A stretch of 64,000 nucleotides of DNA, taken from assembly GCF_022539665.2 (NCBI RefSeq), contig NC_081335.1, positions 9,398,449 to 9,462,448 on the forward strand, given 5' to 3'. Source of the stretch: Daphnia carinata (taxonomy: Eukaryota > Arthropoda > Branchiopoda > Diplostraca > Daphniidae). A program made the translations under genes and the position numbers. Shown one piece after another: positions 20,748 through 30,425 of this stretch; within the stretch, counting starts at the first letter, position 1, and every line of letters starts with the position of its first letter. The notes under the pieces are model-generated. The model ran no database searches and had not been told where the DNA came from. It was given only the letters and a program-made list of their open reading frames with translations.

Positions 20748-20954
20748 ATTCCCTTAATGAACGTTAACATAGTTTTCCGTTAGTGATGGGCATTGTCTGC
20801 TAGGTTCTAGCATTTAGCAAGCGATTAGTTACTCGTTCCCATGGATATCGAAGGCCGAAAAACTTGTAGAATTACTGAACGAATCGCGTTTTGTTCAACT
20901 AAGCGAAAAAGTTCAATACAAAGGTTTAAGAACTAGCAGAAGACTTGTCCTTCG

Positions 20955-21221
20955 TTTCCTTACCCAATTCAGCTTACCGATTTCGTTTGCCCTAGATTTC
21001 GTTTATGTTTCATCTAACCAGAATTAATTTAGTGCACAATCTAACGAAAAAATGATGTTTACATGAGCTTTACACAGCATCGTCTGTTTTACTCACTGTT
21101 TCAAATCTAACAGAAACCAGCAGTTGCTTTATGGCTGAATTTTTGGGTTTACCATTGTTACTTTACCAAAGTGATTTGAAGTTGTGAAATGAATAAATAC
21201 CAACTACTTTCAGTTGATATT
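20955..21221 (+). other. spacer between U4 and U5
   Basis: Sequence downstream of the U4 flank and upstream of U5. No coding frame is supported. It should contain the U5 promoter elements, but I cannot identify a proximal sequence element by eye. Confidence 0.35.
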
Positions 21222-21345
21222 CACTCTGGTTTCTAATCAATACCCGGATAAATCTTTCGCCTTTTACTAAAGATTTCCGTGGGTGGGAGAGCTGATGAGT
21301 CTATATGACTTCTTTTTCGATCGCCTGGTCTTTAGACTGGGCACC
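21222..21345 (+). ncRNA. U5: U5 snRNA gene (possibly functional, diverged Sm site)
   Basis: Starts near CACTCTGGTTTCT. It contains the U5 stem-loop I: AAATCTTT, the invariant loop CGCCTTTTAC, then AAAGATTT, followed by CCGTGG. The 3' hairpin GCCTGGTC-TTTA-GACTGGGC pairs over 8 bp with G-U pairs. The Sm region reads CTTCTTTTTCG rather than the usual AATTTTTTG, which leaves function in doubt. U5 aligns exons in the spliceosome. It sits in the loop between the two inverted U4 copies. Confidence 0.85.
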
Positions 21346-21644
21346 CCAATAAAACACAAATAAATTCTTGTACGTAACCTAGGGAGTAGCTTGGGTGCAA
21401 ATTTCAGATGAAAATCGATAAAAGAATATTGAGGTGTGTAATTGCAAAAAAAAATTCACGCAAATGTAAAGTGAAGCACGGTGCTATCCACAATAGTAAT
21501 TGAAAGCGTGGCCGAGGGCGCGAAGCGCCCGATGGCTGCAAATTCAAACATTCTACATTTCAAATCTAACTCACATTCACACAATTCGCTGTTCCACCCG
21601 AAGAAGTGAACACATTGCATGTGAACACATTGCCTATGGTAAGA
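21346..21644. other. spacer 3' of U5
   Basis: No coding frame and no repeat recognised. It ends where the inverted U4 flank (21645-21851) begins. Confidence 0.3.
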
Positions 21645-21851
21645 AGACGAAAAACATGTCTTCTGCTAGTTCTTAAACTTTTGTGCTGAACTCTTTCGCT
21701 TAGTTGAGCAAAACACGATTCGTTAAGTAATACTTCAAGTATTTCGGCTTTCGATATCCATGTGAACGACTAACTAATTGCTTGCTAAATGCTGATTCAG
21801 TTGACAACGCCCACCACTAACGGAACACTGTGTTTACGTTCTTTAAGAGAA

Positions 21852-21974
21852 TCTGCTCCTGATGGAGCAGATGTTTCACTTCGTCGTGGCGGGGTATTGG
21901 TTAAAGTTTTCAACTAGCAATAATCACATCTCGGTAGACCCTCATTGATTATGATATTGCCACAGCGCAAAGCT
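21852..21974 (-). ncRNA. U4 snRNA pseudogene lacking the Sm site
   Basis: The minus strand begins AGCTTTGCGCTGTGGCAATA and is U4-like to GAAACA. It then jumps straight to the 3' hairpin TCTGCTCCATCAGGAGCAGA. About 27 nt present in the copy at 36832, including GGCAATTTTTGAC, are missing, so the RNA could not bind Sm proteins normally. 5' and 3' flanks still match the other U4 copies. Confidence 0.85.
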
Positions 21975-22173
21975 AAATTGTACATGAGAGGGCTCTACTA
22001 TTTGAACCTTTCTCTTGCGAATTTTACACGGACATTGATACGAAGAAAACCAGGAAAGGTACTGCTTTTCATAGAAATCAAACAGTTCGCTGCCTTAATT
22101 TTTTACATACACATACCTATAAAGATGATGGTTCACTTTACAAATATTTCACATGTAGCCACACCACGCCATG

Positions 22174-22918
22174 TGTAACGAATCGTCTAGCAAGCCCCTT
22201 CTTACTTCCTTTTTCAAATAGACTAGAATTTTATACCTGTAGCCTTTTTACTTAAAGCCTTCATTTACTAACCTAGTTTTAAAAACTCACTTAAAAATAT
22301 TATAAATAACGAAGATATGTCCCGGCACGTCGGCTAAAAATAGGTTTCTTTCGGTTGGTCTGAGATTGCCCGAAATGGCCTAAAACCGTCCAACCGATTT
22401 GTAACTATCGTCGAAATTCGTTCGATACCGCCCTAATTTGCCCGCCTATACCTCCCCATTGCGCCCAAAATCGCCCGATACCGCCAGATATTGCCGCCTA
22501 TCCTTTAACACTGTGCCGTATTGCTCTCACAGTCGATGGCTAACATATAAAAAGCCATCGGCAACTCGCAGTAGTTAGTCGTCCCTTGAGAGAGCTATCT
22601 CGTGTGTACCTCAGCATCCTTCCGAGCCGCTACCTTATTCTCACAAGCTGAAGCGTAAGTCCCCTTCTTAGTAATATTCGCTACTTGTCTTAGTTATCCC
22701 TTAGTAGTGTATGCCCAAGTAATAGTTACGTAACTGTAGGCCTTTGCCTTCCGACGTGTTCATTCAAATGACTACTTGTGGTATTTTAATACACGAATAT
22801 CCTGAAAACACGTATTGTCTTGTGCTTACCTATACGCGACATTGTGAGTAACAGCGCCGCGTTTAGTTGTATTTCTCCGTATTGGAGGCAACATGACAAC
22901 GTCGTGTCCTCCTTTACA
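22174..22918 (+). repeat. solo LTR inserted between tRNA-His and U4
   Basis: 745 bp, starting TGTAACGAATCG and ending CCTCCTTTACA, flanked by a 4-bp duplication CATG (22170-22173 and 22919-22922). The undisturbed spacer at 36620-36650 reads straight through at this point, which proves the insertion. It contains a TATA box and no internal region. A 4-bp duplication fits Ty3/gypsy-like or similar LTR elements. Strand is set by the TATA box. Confidence 0.85.
22546..22554 (+). promoter_or_regulatory. TATA box of the solo LTR
   Basis: TATAAAAAG in the middle of the LTR, about 30 bp before GCAGTAGTTAGTCG, which could be the start site. Confidence 0.55.
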
Positions 22919-23127
22919 CATGGAGTGGTAAAATTCATTCAAAGTGTGCATATTACGGTGCATTTTCGTCAAATGAAATGCACGTGCAGGAATTGGTTCA
23001 ATTTGGAGTGCAATCTCACTGAATCCGTTCCCGTTTACTTGGCAATAAAATCGATAAAATTGACGTTAAAACCCAATGGAACATTTCCAATTACTATGAA
23101 ATAGTGTTTTACCTTCAAACTTCAGAA

Positions 23128-23211
23128 TGCCGTGACCAGGATTCGAACCTGGGTTACTACGGATTATCGTTTCCCCACAACGTAGGGTCCTAACAACTAG
23201 ACGATCACGGC
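23128..23211 (-). tRNA. tRNA-His (GTG) with a 12-nt intron
   Basis: The minus strand is GCCGTGATCG...GGTTCGAATCCTGGTCACGGCA. Acceptor stem GCCGTGA/TCACGGC and T arm are perfect, and the anticodon loop contains TTGTGG. Twelve extra bases (23163-23174, GGAAACGATAAT read on minus) lie between nucleotides 37 and 38, the usual place of nuclear tRNA introns. Without them the tRNA is 72 nt with anticodon stem CTACG/CGTAG. It lies in the same order relative to U4 as the plus-strand copy at 36339. Confidence 0.88.
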
Positions 23212-23289
23212 CAAATTCAAATTATTTGGCATCTGTAAAATGCTCCACACGATCAAGTTTATGGTTAAACAACCTTTTATGAACCATTA

Positions 23290-23312
23290 ATTTTCATTGC
23301 AATACGGCATTT
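23290..23312 (-). pseudogene. 5S rRNA 3'-terminal remnant
   Basis: The minus strand reads ATGCCGTATTGCAAT where the complete array has the 5S end (ATGCAGTTGGCATT at 36219-36232). The spacer after it matches the 5S-tRNA-His spacer. It suggests that LINE-A A2 also sits in a 5S gene, with part of the 3' third lost. Confidence 0.4.
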
Positions 23313-24120
23313 TACAACGAAACAAAACAATATGCAAAACATAAAAAGGGTTCTGGGATGCAGGCGATGTAAGGGAGCAGAGATAAATAAACAAAATTTG
23401 TCGGGTTAGGATTCTTAATAAACAAACAAAAACAAACAAATGCAAGAATTTTAAGTTGGGCTAATTACAAAAAAACAAAGGTAAACAAATGTGAACAAAT
23501 TGGAAACATGGAAATCTATACAAAAACAACGAATATAAGCATAATAGTAACTAAAAAGAGAGTCAAGGTTTTTTCTGGGGAGGATTAAGGGCTTCCCATA
23601 AGTTCTCTACTTCTTCCTGACGAGGAGTGCGGTGGTGAAGTCTTGATTTCCGAAGAGTAAATGCTAGCCGGAGATTACCTATAGGCCCAAAATGGCCACG
23701 AATCAAGTCCTCGTTTGACGACCTGCAGCCCATTTGACGCATAGTTCCCTCCAACCAGCTCCAAACGATGAGACGGCCAGGAAACTGGAATGTCAGATGC
23801 TCATCGGTTTCTGGATGTTGAAGGCAAATAGGGCCCGTAGCATCCTTGGTGGGATCCATTCGATGGCATCTGGTCCTGGTAGGGAGAAGTCGCTGGCTGA
23901 AGAGGCACATGGTTACTCGGATGTTGCTTGGCAGGGCTGCAGTCTCCTTCCAAATTCGTGGCCAATCCAGCCTAGGCATTAGGATCTCCAGCTTTCCCTG
24001 AGTGGTTACCTCCAGGATCCAATGATAATATGTTTTCCTGTGAACCATTGGATTCCCCTGCACCAGGATGGACGCGGCGAACAGTTGTTTAAGCTGATGC
24101 AGGGGTTCCTAAAGGTAGTT
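23313..24120 (-). mobile_element. LINE-A copy A2, 5'-truncated
   Basis: The minus strand from 24120 covers the ORF2 C-terminal domain (24063-23563) and a short 3' UTR. On its 5' side it joins a 5S fragment ending AGTACTTG, exactly where LINE-A inserts in 5S. The 3' side reaches the 5S remnant and tRNA-His. Confidence 0.7.
23563..24063 (-). pseudogene. LINE-A ORF2 C-terminal domain (copy A2)
   Basis: 166 residues: VHRKTYYHWILEVTTQGKLE, RIWKETAALPSNIRVTM, and the Cys/His knuckle region with ICLQHPETDEHLTFQFPG. The first Cys (CPIC in copy A1) is changed to GPIC and the last Cys to F, so the knuckle is degraded. It continues to a natural end about 50 residues beyond copy A1. Confidence 0.7.
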
Positions 24121-24150
24121 CAAGTACTAACGAGACCCGACGTAGCTTAA
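24121..24150 (-). rRNA. 5S rRNA middle segment between LINE-B and LINE-A
   Basis: The minus strand reads TTAAGCTACGTCGGGTCTCG then TTAGTACTTG, which is 5S from about nucleotide 52 to 81. Its left end is the 3' junction of LINE-B copy 2 and its right end the 5' junction of LINE-A copy A2. One 5S gene therefore holds two LINEs at two sites. Confidence 0.85.
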
Positions 24151-26579
24151 CTTTTATTTTTTTTAATTTTGTAACTTAACTTTTTTTTCTTTGACTTAAT
24201 TTAAAACCATTTTTTGTAGTCCTCGCATTCTTTTATTGTTTTTTCCTCGTTTGCTAGGGTAGTTACAATAATATTCATAAAATTTGGTTTCTTCCTTTTT
24301 TCCAGACTATTAGACTTAGATTTACTGCTTAAAATGTTGCATAATTTTTCTTTTTTCTCTGTGTGTTTTTGTTAAATCTAAAAGAAAAATTTGTTTAATA
24401 TTTGGATAAAATTTTTTCGCATAAGTATTACTGATGCGCCTCTGTATTAATTTGACTGCTGGCTGAGTAATTTTACATTTAAATAAATGGAGTAAATTTT
24501 CGTTCTCTTCACATTGGTTACATTTTACCGAAAGTTGTTTGCATTTAATAAGTCTATCTTTTGTTGGAAGGGCATTGTGTATTTGTAAAAATAGGTGTTC
24601 CTTTTGCTGAGGAGATAGGAAATTTTGTTTTAATGCCTTAAAAGCTGATTTAAAATTGGTTGCTGGATTTTTCAAAATAATTTTTGATTGTTTACATTTT
24701 TCAAAAATTAGAAAACTGTATATTTCTTTGATTACTGTGCACCGGTTTATTGTTATTATTTTACTTAATTCGGTTATTAATTTAGTAGGATTTCTTAAAA
24801 GGGCTGGAGTTATTTCGCTATTTGGTCCTGTTTTTACTGGGAATATATTTCTTAATTTGAGTCCTATCCAATATTTGAGCAGTTTCCCATTTTCATTCAC
24901 GGTTCTTTTGTTAAATCTCTTAAAATTGATTTAAAAAATAGGGATTCATATGTGGTCTTGACATTCAGGAGGCTTAATCCGCCTTCTGCTACATTTGTGT
25001 AAGGTTCACTTTTGGCAAGTGATTCAAGCTCATGTTGCCAAATAAATGTTTGTCCAAGCTGCTGGATTTTTTCTGTGTAAAATTTGGGTATTGGTAAAAT
25101 CTTTGCAATATGATAAAATTTTGGGCACATAAAATTATTAAAGAATGCAACTTTTTGTTGCAGCCTCAGTATCCTGTTAAAAGTTCCTTGTAAGCTCTGT
25201 TTAACTTTTGACAGTAAATGAGCACAGTTTTTGTTTATGGTGGATCCTGTGTCTTGGTGCCATTCTATTCCCAGCATTTTTATTAAGTCTTTTTCCTCCA
25301 TCAACGTTAAAAGCAAGTTTTTTTCCTTAATCCAATTCGCTAGTTTTATTAAACTAGATTTCGTTTTACTTATTTTTGAGTTGGTTGCTTGCTCAAATTC
25401 TTCTATACAAAGTTCTTGGTTCCTCAAATCATCCAAATTTTGTAAAAAAAAAATAGATACGTCGTCCACGAAAGCGTTGATTAAATTTTTAGAGTTGGAA
25501 TAAGAGTTGGCTGAATTTTTATTTTAATGGACATTAAAAGTGGCTCGATAAAAATTATATACAGAAACATTGCTAATGGACAGCCTTGCCTTACCCCTCT
25601 TTTCAGTTTAATATTTTTCCCCATTTCCCCGTTTACATACACTTGCTTGATACCTTTCATATAAGGATCTTATGTTTCTAATAAATATTTGGGTAAATCC
25701 AATTTTTGATAAAACCTCATATAAAAAAGTACGATCCACCATGTCATATGCTTTTTCGAAGTCTAAACTAACAATTACCGCACCTTTTTCTCTTACCTTG
25801 CCTCCCCTTTATGTGTCCTGCGTTGAAAACCATTCAATTACATTACGGTATGTGGTTAAATTTTGGCTAATGTCTCTGTTGGCTAACCCTCCTGTTTATT
25901 CTTGACTTATTATGTGACGTAAAACTTTTTTGAGTCTTAAAGTTAAAATTTTTGCTAAAATTTTATAGTCGGAGCATAAAAGGCTAATAGGTCTCGAATT
26001 ACTTAAAATATTTCGGCTTCCTCCTTTGTGCAGTAAAGTTATAATTCCGGTAGTCTGGGTTTCGCTAAGTTCCTCGATATCTAATACATGGTTAAACATT
26101 ATTGTGATTTCTTCCATTAACCAAGACTAAATTTTTCTGTAAAATTCAACAGGCAGTCCGTCTATTCCTGGTGATTTATTTTGTGACATTGTTTCAATTG
26201 CGTTCCATACTTTATCTTCCCTGATTTTTTTAACTAGATTAAAATTCATATCCGGGGTTACTTTAACATTTAAACTTTTTAGTATTTCCTGCCTTTTCAC
26301 TGGGTTGTGTTTATCAAGGGAATATAATCTTTGGTAAGATGAAAAAAATGCTTGGTATACATCTGGATTTTTTGTCATTCCTCTGTCTTCCTTATTCTCG
26401 CATGGGAATTCATCATCTTTATTTGTGAATCTTTGACGACATGTAGTCAAATTTGGTTTTAATTTTTTCAGTTGTCTTCGGTGTCCTGGAGTTTTTAATT
26501 TCGTTTTCCCATTTATTTCGTTCCCTTCTGATACTTTTACTGTTCCAAAATACTTCCCCTTTGCTTCTTATCTCGATCC
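24151..26579 (-). mobile_element. LINE-B copy 2, 3' part (ORF2)
   Basis: The minus strand covers linker, RT, C-terminal domain and an AT-rich 3' end (24151-24320) that joins 5S at 24150. It is separated from its 5' part (30418-31766) by the MULE insertion, whose target duplication CTCGATCC borders both sides. The endonuclease part of ORF2 seems to be missing. Confidence 0.75.
24322..26450 (-). pseudogene. LINE-B ORF2 (RT and C-terminal domain), frameshifted
   Basis: Pieces: 26450-26127 (linker and NKSPGIDGLPVEFYRKI), 26117-25896 (ELSETQTTGIITLLHKGGSR, then RPISLLCSDYKILAKIL), ~25600 (RQGCPL region), 25469-24897 (the catalytic DDVSIFF box), 24900-24322 (C-terminal domain with KCNQCEENENLLHLFKC). 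RPISLLCSDYKILAK and the CCHC tail fit the Tx1 clade. Frameshifts separate the pieces. Confidence 0.75.
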
Positions 26580-26775
26580 GATTGGCGGTGAAATAGGACT
26601 GAAACGAAATAGGACTGAAAATTTCCAGTCCTATTTCTACCGGAGAAATAGGACTGGGAGAAATAGGACTGACTTTTTAAAACTTTTAGGACAGTCCTAT
26701 TTCTCCATGCCAGCAGTCCTATTTCTCCTCGGCATCAGTCCTATTTCTCCTTAGAAATAATCCTATTTATTTTAT
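26580..26775. repeat. MULE left terminal motif array
   Basis: About ten copies of the word AAATAGGACT (often GGAGAAATAGGACTG) in both orientations, several head to head, so the single strand can fold on itself. The same array in reverse is at 30215-30417. Likely transposase binding sites. Confidence 0.75.
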
Positions 26776-27110
26776 TTTGTTCCAATAGGAACGATATGCC
26801 TCCAATCCGGTAGGCAACATATTGCGTAAGAGCGTCGGCTTATATCCATTTCCCTTTGTAAAAAGTCGATGGTGTTAATTCATAACTTAAATGGTTCACC
26901 AAATATTTATCTTTTATCCTATTTTAATTTAAATTGCAGGGGACCATTAAATATGTTATATCTAATATAGTTCATTTAATAAAATACTACAACGGCCACA
27001 CCAGAAATATTTATTAAATTTTTCTTACTTTTTAGTGCATAAATAACTTTTCCAGTTGCACTCATGTTGTACTTGCTCATACAACTATCAGCAACGAATA
27101 ACAAGCAAGT

Positions 27111-27176
27111 CTTACCATATCGGTAGCGCTCTAACCTGTGACACGGGTAGTCCTATGTTCGATTCTCCGTGGTTAC
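27111..27176 (+). other. tRNA-like sequence in the MULE left TIR
   Basis: The order resembles a tRNA: 5' CTTACCA pairing partly with 3' TGGTTAC, a box A-like TATCGGTAGCGCTCTA, an anticodon-like stem ACCT/GGGT around GTGACAC (GAC), and a box B-like GTTCGATTC. The T stem does not pair, so it is not a normal tRNA. A reversed twin lies in the other TIR. Confidence 0.35.
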
Positions 27177-27379
27177 ATTTCTTCTGAGGTTTTTAATAAT
27201 TATTCTATGAAAGAATTTTTGGGAGAAAACAATTACTGGTGTTTAGGGTAATACTTCTGAAATGGCAAATAATGGTAGTTCTGACTTCCCAATTTTCACA
27301 TGCGGTTTCAGCATTTCAGCCAGTCAGTATTTAGATCTTCATGGTGTAGGTTGTCGACGGTGCTTCGAATGTGCCGTGA

Positions 27380-28219
27380 ATGTGCCGTGAATGTGCTGTG
27401 AATGTGCTAATCATCTGTTGTTCGTGTCCAGCGGCCTGCCCAGTTCCTGCCCAGCTGCGGATTGTTTCTAAGGTTTCGCAAACCGTAAGTACATTTTCTA
27501 CTTCACTAGTGCTGGGCCGTACCCGGACACATTGTATCAGGCTCGGAACGGATAGGCAACGGTTCGAGTGCTGGCATTGTTAATTTAAGTGTAAGGGCAT
27601 TGAGACTTGTCACCTCAATGGGCACAGGTATCGGGATTGGTTTCACAGTGTCGTCGTGAAACCAATTGTCTGACCCAGGTCAGTGGACCTTCAGTTAAAT
27701 AGATATCTTAGTCGGGACGTAGGCCGACTAGGATTAGAAATATTTACGATAGTTATTTAATTACATCTGCAAATTATGGGTATGCTACCTAACTATACTT
27801 CACGTCACTTAATGCTTTTACTTTTTTTATTGTGTTTCAACTGCTTATGTTTTACTCATTTTTTTTTTCTTTTTTTTCTCCTTTGTAGGTTTTGCGTGGC
27901 AATTTTTTACAGTTTACTCAGGCCGGTTTAACGTTTTTTTATTTCTTAAGTTCTTTTTTTGCCTTTTTCATTAATTTTATTTTTCTTTTTTCATAGGGAG
28001 CTCTGATCAACGAATTCTTAAACCGTTCTTCCGGACAATTGAAAGCTTTTGCTTTCTCTTATCACTCGTTTGGTAAATGGTTGGAAGGATTTAAACATGC
28101 AAGGTAAATTCATTTATAGTTATATGGAGTACATTGGTATAATTATTGCAATTTTATTTTTTTTAGAACAATCATCTTCTCGGGAATTGTGGCCACGAAC
28201 CAAAACCATCAATCGGCAC
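27380..28219 (+). other. possible small spliced gene inside the MULE
   Basis: Possible exons: 27380-27484 (MCRECAVNVLIICCSCPAAC, Cys-rich, donor GTAAGT), ~27889-27925 (after CTTTGTAG), 27998-28107 (after TTTCATAG, donor GTAAAT; one frame reads INEFLNRSSGQLKAFAFSYH) and 28167-28219. Splice signals are good, but the reading frame does not close across all joints. I do not recognise the product. It could be a captured gene fragment. Confidence 0.25.
27598..27730 (+). other. run of four hairpins, candidate structured RNA
   Basis: Consecutive perfect stems: CATTGAG/CTCAATG (27598-27620), ATTGGTTTCAC/GTGAAACCAAT (27636-27666), CTGACC/GGTCAG (27670-27683), TAGTCGG/CCGACTA (27709-27730). No coding frame crosses it well. 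It matches no RNA family I know. Confidence 0.4.
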
Positions 28220-28390
28220 ATTAGTTGTCGCTTGCACAACAAGTATTATCGTAATAATTCAAGCATAATGTATTACATTACATATTACATTAAAATAAAA
28301 AAGTCAATTGAGATTATGTAAGTTTATTTATAAAGTATGTTAATTTGTAAACATTCGTCAAATAAAATACATGTTACAAACAAACAAATT

Positions 28391-29462
28391 TTATTCAATT
28401 ATAGACATATCTAGTTCATCATTAATATTATTTATAGCAACATTAAGGGCATGTGAGGAAACAATAGCGGGAAAAGATGATCTAAGCTCTAAAACTATTT
28501 CTTCTAGTAGATCCATTGTAGATAGCTGCAAAAACAATGATAAGCTATAGGGAAACTTTTTTTTCTTGTAAATTTAGAAAACATACCTCATTATTTTGAT
28601 AGCGCGCCCAAAGCTGGAACAGTACGGAATTCTTAAGTTGGGTCTCTTTCTTCCGGTGAGCCCTTATTTTGTCATGGCAGAGTAGCGTGCTAGTAAGGGA
28701 AACTTCTTCGGCCAGTTTCCGCAATATCATTGTCATCTTGTAGAATTTTAAATTAGATCCGCCTGCCAACTACAAACATTTTTGTTATTAATTATTCATT
28801 ACATATTATTGTTCAAATTTAAATTACCTTGTTCCATTGGTGGTGCATTCCTTCGCAGTCGTTATTGGTACGCGTTAAGATGTTGAAGCATGACCAGTTC
28901 TCAGGAGTCCAGAACTTGCCCCGAATCCAATTCCGCTCCATATAATCCATGAGTGCTGAAAGTTCGCTAGGTGCTAAGCTCTTCAACGCGTCAAACACAC
29001 CAGGAATTTTACCAGCTACAAAAAATTAAAGTTCACAAATGTTATTTATGACAATTAAATATAACATTTGTGTGCTATTTACCTGGAAGATATGCAAGGC
29101 ATAGCAGGCGAAAGACAAAGTCTCGCACTGGATTCGGTCCCTTGTTGTTGTAGAGGGTGGCAAGGTGAAGATCCCGGACCTTTTTCAGAACGGCTTGGCA
29201 CCAGTGGAAATTGCAGCCAAAGTGCTGGCAATCCACAAAGTGCCTGCGGACAGCCGTAAATATAGCACGTTCGAAATCGGTCACGATCCGCTGGACTCTA
29301 GGAAGGGGGATTATATCCTATTACAATATAAAATTTATTATTTTTACATAACAAACTATTTGTAAATGAGATAGTATCTATACCTTTATCTTCTCGAAGA
29401 CAGCGCTATAGTCGGCTGCTCTTCTCCTGGTCATGCAAATCTGTTCTTTATAAATCTTCTTC
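28391..29462 (-). pseudogene. MULE transposase, multi-exon, N-terminus missing
   Basis: Minus-strand exons: ~29462-29384, 29317-29083, 29015-28828, 28769-28587, 28525-28391, all with GT-AG introns that keep the frame and end at TAA. Core motifs are TDFERAIFTAVRRHF, then GCNFHWCQAVLKKV, then LCLAYLPAGKIPGVFDAL and FNILTRTNNDCEGMHHQWNK. D...E and C-x-F-H-x3-Q are typical of MULE transposases and of host genes derived from them. Upstream the first catalytic Asp region and the DNA-binding N-terminus are not found, only a fragment read as FFTKKRILPPKWMAEHDIAL near 29560. It is probably a dead or domesticable core. Confidence 0.72.
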
Positions 29463-29469
29463 ATCAATT

Positions 29470-29778
29470 TTATTTCAAAGTCAATATAAATATTAACTTA
29501 ATCCTTTGGCATACGTCACTTGATGAGTAATGCTATGTCATGCTCGGCCATCCACTTCGGTGGTAGAATCCTCTTCTTGGTAAAGAAGTTGAGGAATTGT
29601 TAAAATGTTAAATTACAAATAATTTATTTTTCGCCCATCTACCGTTATCTACCATCTCCTCTCTCATCCATTCTCTTGTATCTCAACAGTTCTTCTTGCT
29701 CCTGGTGAGGAACTAGCTTTCATACAGGCGAAGATTCATTAACATTCTTCTACTATTCATAGTAAACTTAACCGCAAA
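29470..29778. other. MULE interior without a clear gene
   Basis: AT-rich. It contains a ~90-bp minus-strand piece that may be an earlier transposase exon (near 29500-29590). Nothing else is seen. Confidence 0.3.
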
Positions 29779-29803
29779 TGTTATTAAAAACCTCAGAAGA
29801 AAT

Positions 29804-29869
29804 GTAATCACGGAGAATCGAACATAGGACTACCCGTGTCACAGGTTAGAGCGCTACCGATATGGTAAG
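29804..29869 (-). other. tRNA-like sequence in the MULE right TIR
   Basis: Reverse copy of the sequence at 27111-27176, nearly identical. Being part of the TIR it may have been captured once and copied with the repeat. Confidence 0.35.
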
Positions 29870-30214
29870 ACTTGCTTGTTATTCGTTGCTGATAGTTGTA
29901 TGAGCAAGTACAACATGAGTGCAACTGGAAAAGTTATTTATGCACTAAAAAGTAAGAAAAATTTAATAAATATTTCTGGTGTGGCCGTTGTAGTATTTTA
30001 TTAAATGAACTATATTAGATATAACATAATTAATGGTCCCCTGCAATTTAAATTAAAATAGGATAAAAGATAAATGTTTGGTGAACCATTTAAGTTATGA
30101 GTTAACACCATCGGCTTTTTACAAAGAGAAATGGATATAAGCCGACGCTCTTACGCAATATGTTGCCTACCAGATTGGAGGCATATCGTTCCTATTGGAA
30201 CAAAATAAAATAAA

Positions 30215-30417
30215 ATAAATAGGACTATTTCTAAGGAGAAATAGGACTGATGCCGAGGAGAAATAGGACTGCTGGCATGGAGAAATAGGACTGTCCTAAA
30301 AGTTTTGAAAAGTCAGTCCTATTTCTCCCAGTCCTATTTCTCCGGTAGAAATAGGACTGGATATTTGCAGTCCTATTTCTCCAGTCCTATTTCGTTTTAG
30401 TCCTATTTCACCGGCTA
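30215..30417. repeat. MULE right terminal motif array
   Basis: Mirror of the left array, ending GTCCTATTTCACCGGCTACC. A few substitutions separate the two ends (GATTGGCGG against GGTAGCCGG). Confidence 0.75.
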
Positions 30418-30425
30418 CCCTCGAT

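Larger units (their letters stand above)
26580..30417 (-). mobile_element. Mutator-like element (MULE) with long terminal inverted repeats
   Basis: About 620 bp of inverted repeat at each end (26580 to ~27199 and ~29779 to 30417), flanked by an 8-bp duplication CTCGATCC (26572-26579 and 30418-30425). Long TIRs, 8-9 bp duplications and a MULE-type transposase gene inside agree with one another. The element lies inside LINE-B copy 2. Confidence 0.82.

Noticed and set aside
23563-24117. independent gene on the strength of an intact 166-residue frame
   Set aside because: It aligns along its length with the LINE-A ORF2 C-terminus in three other copies.
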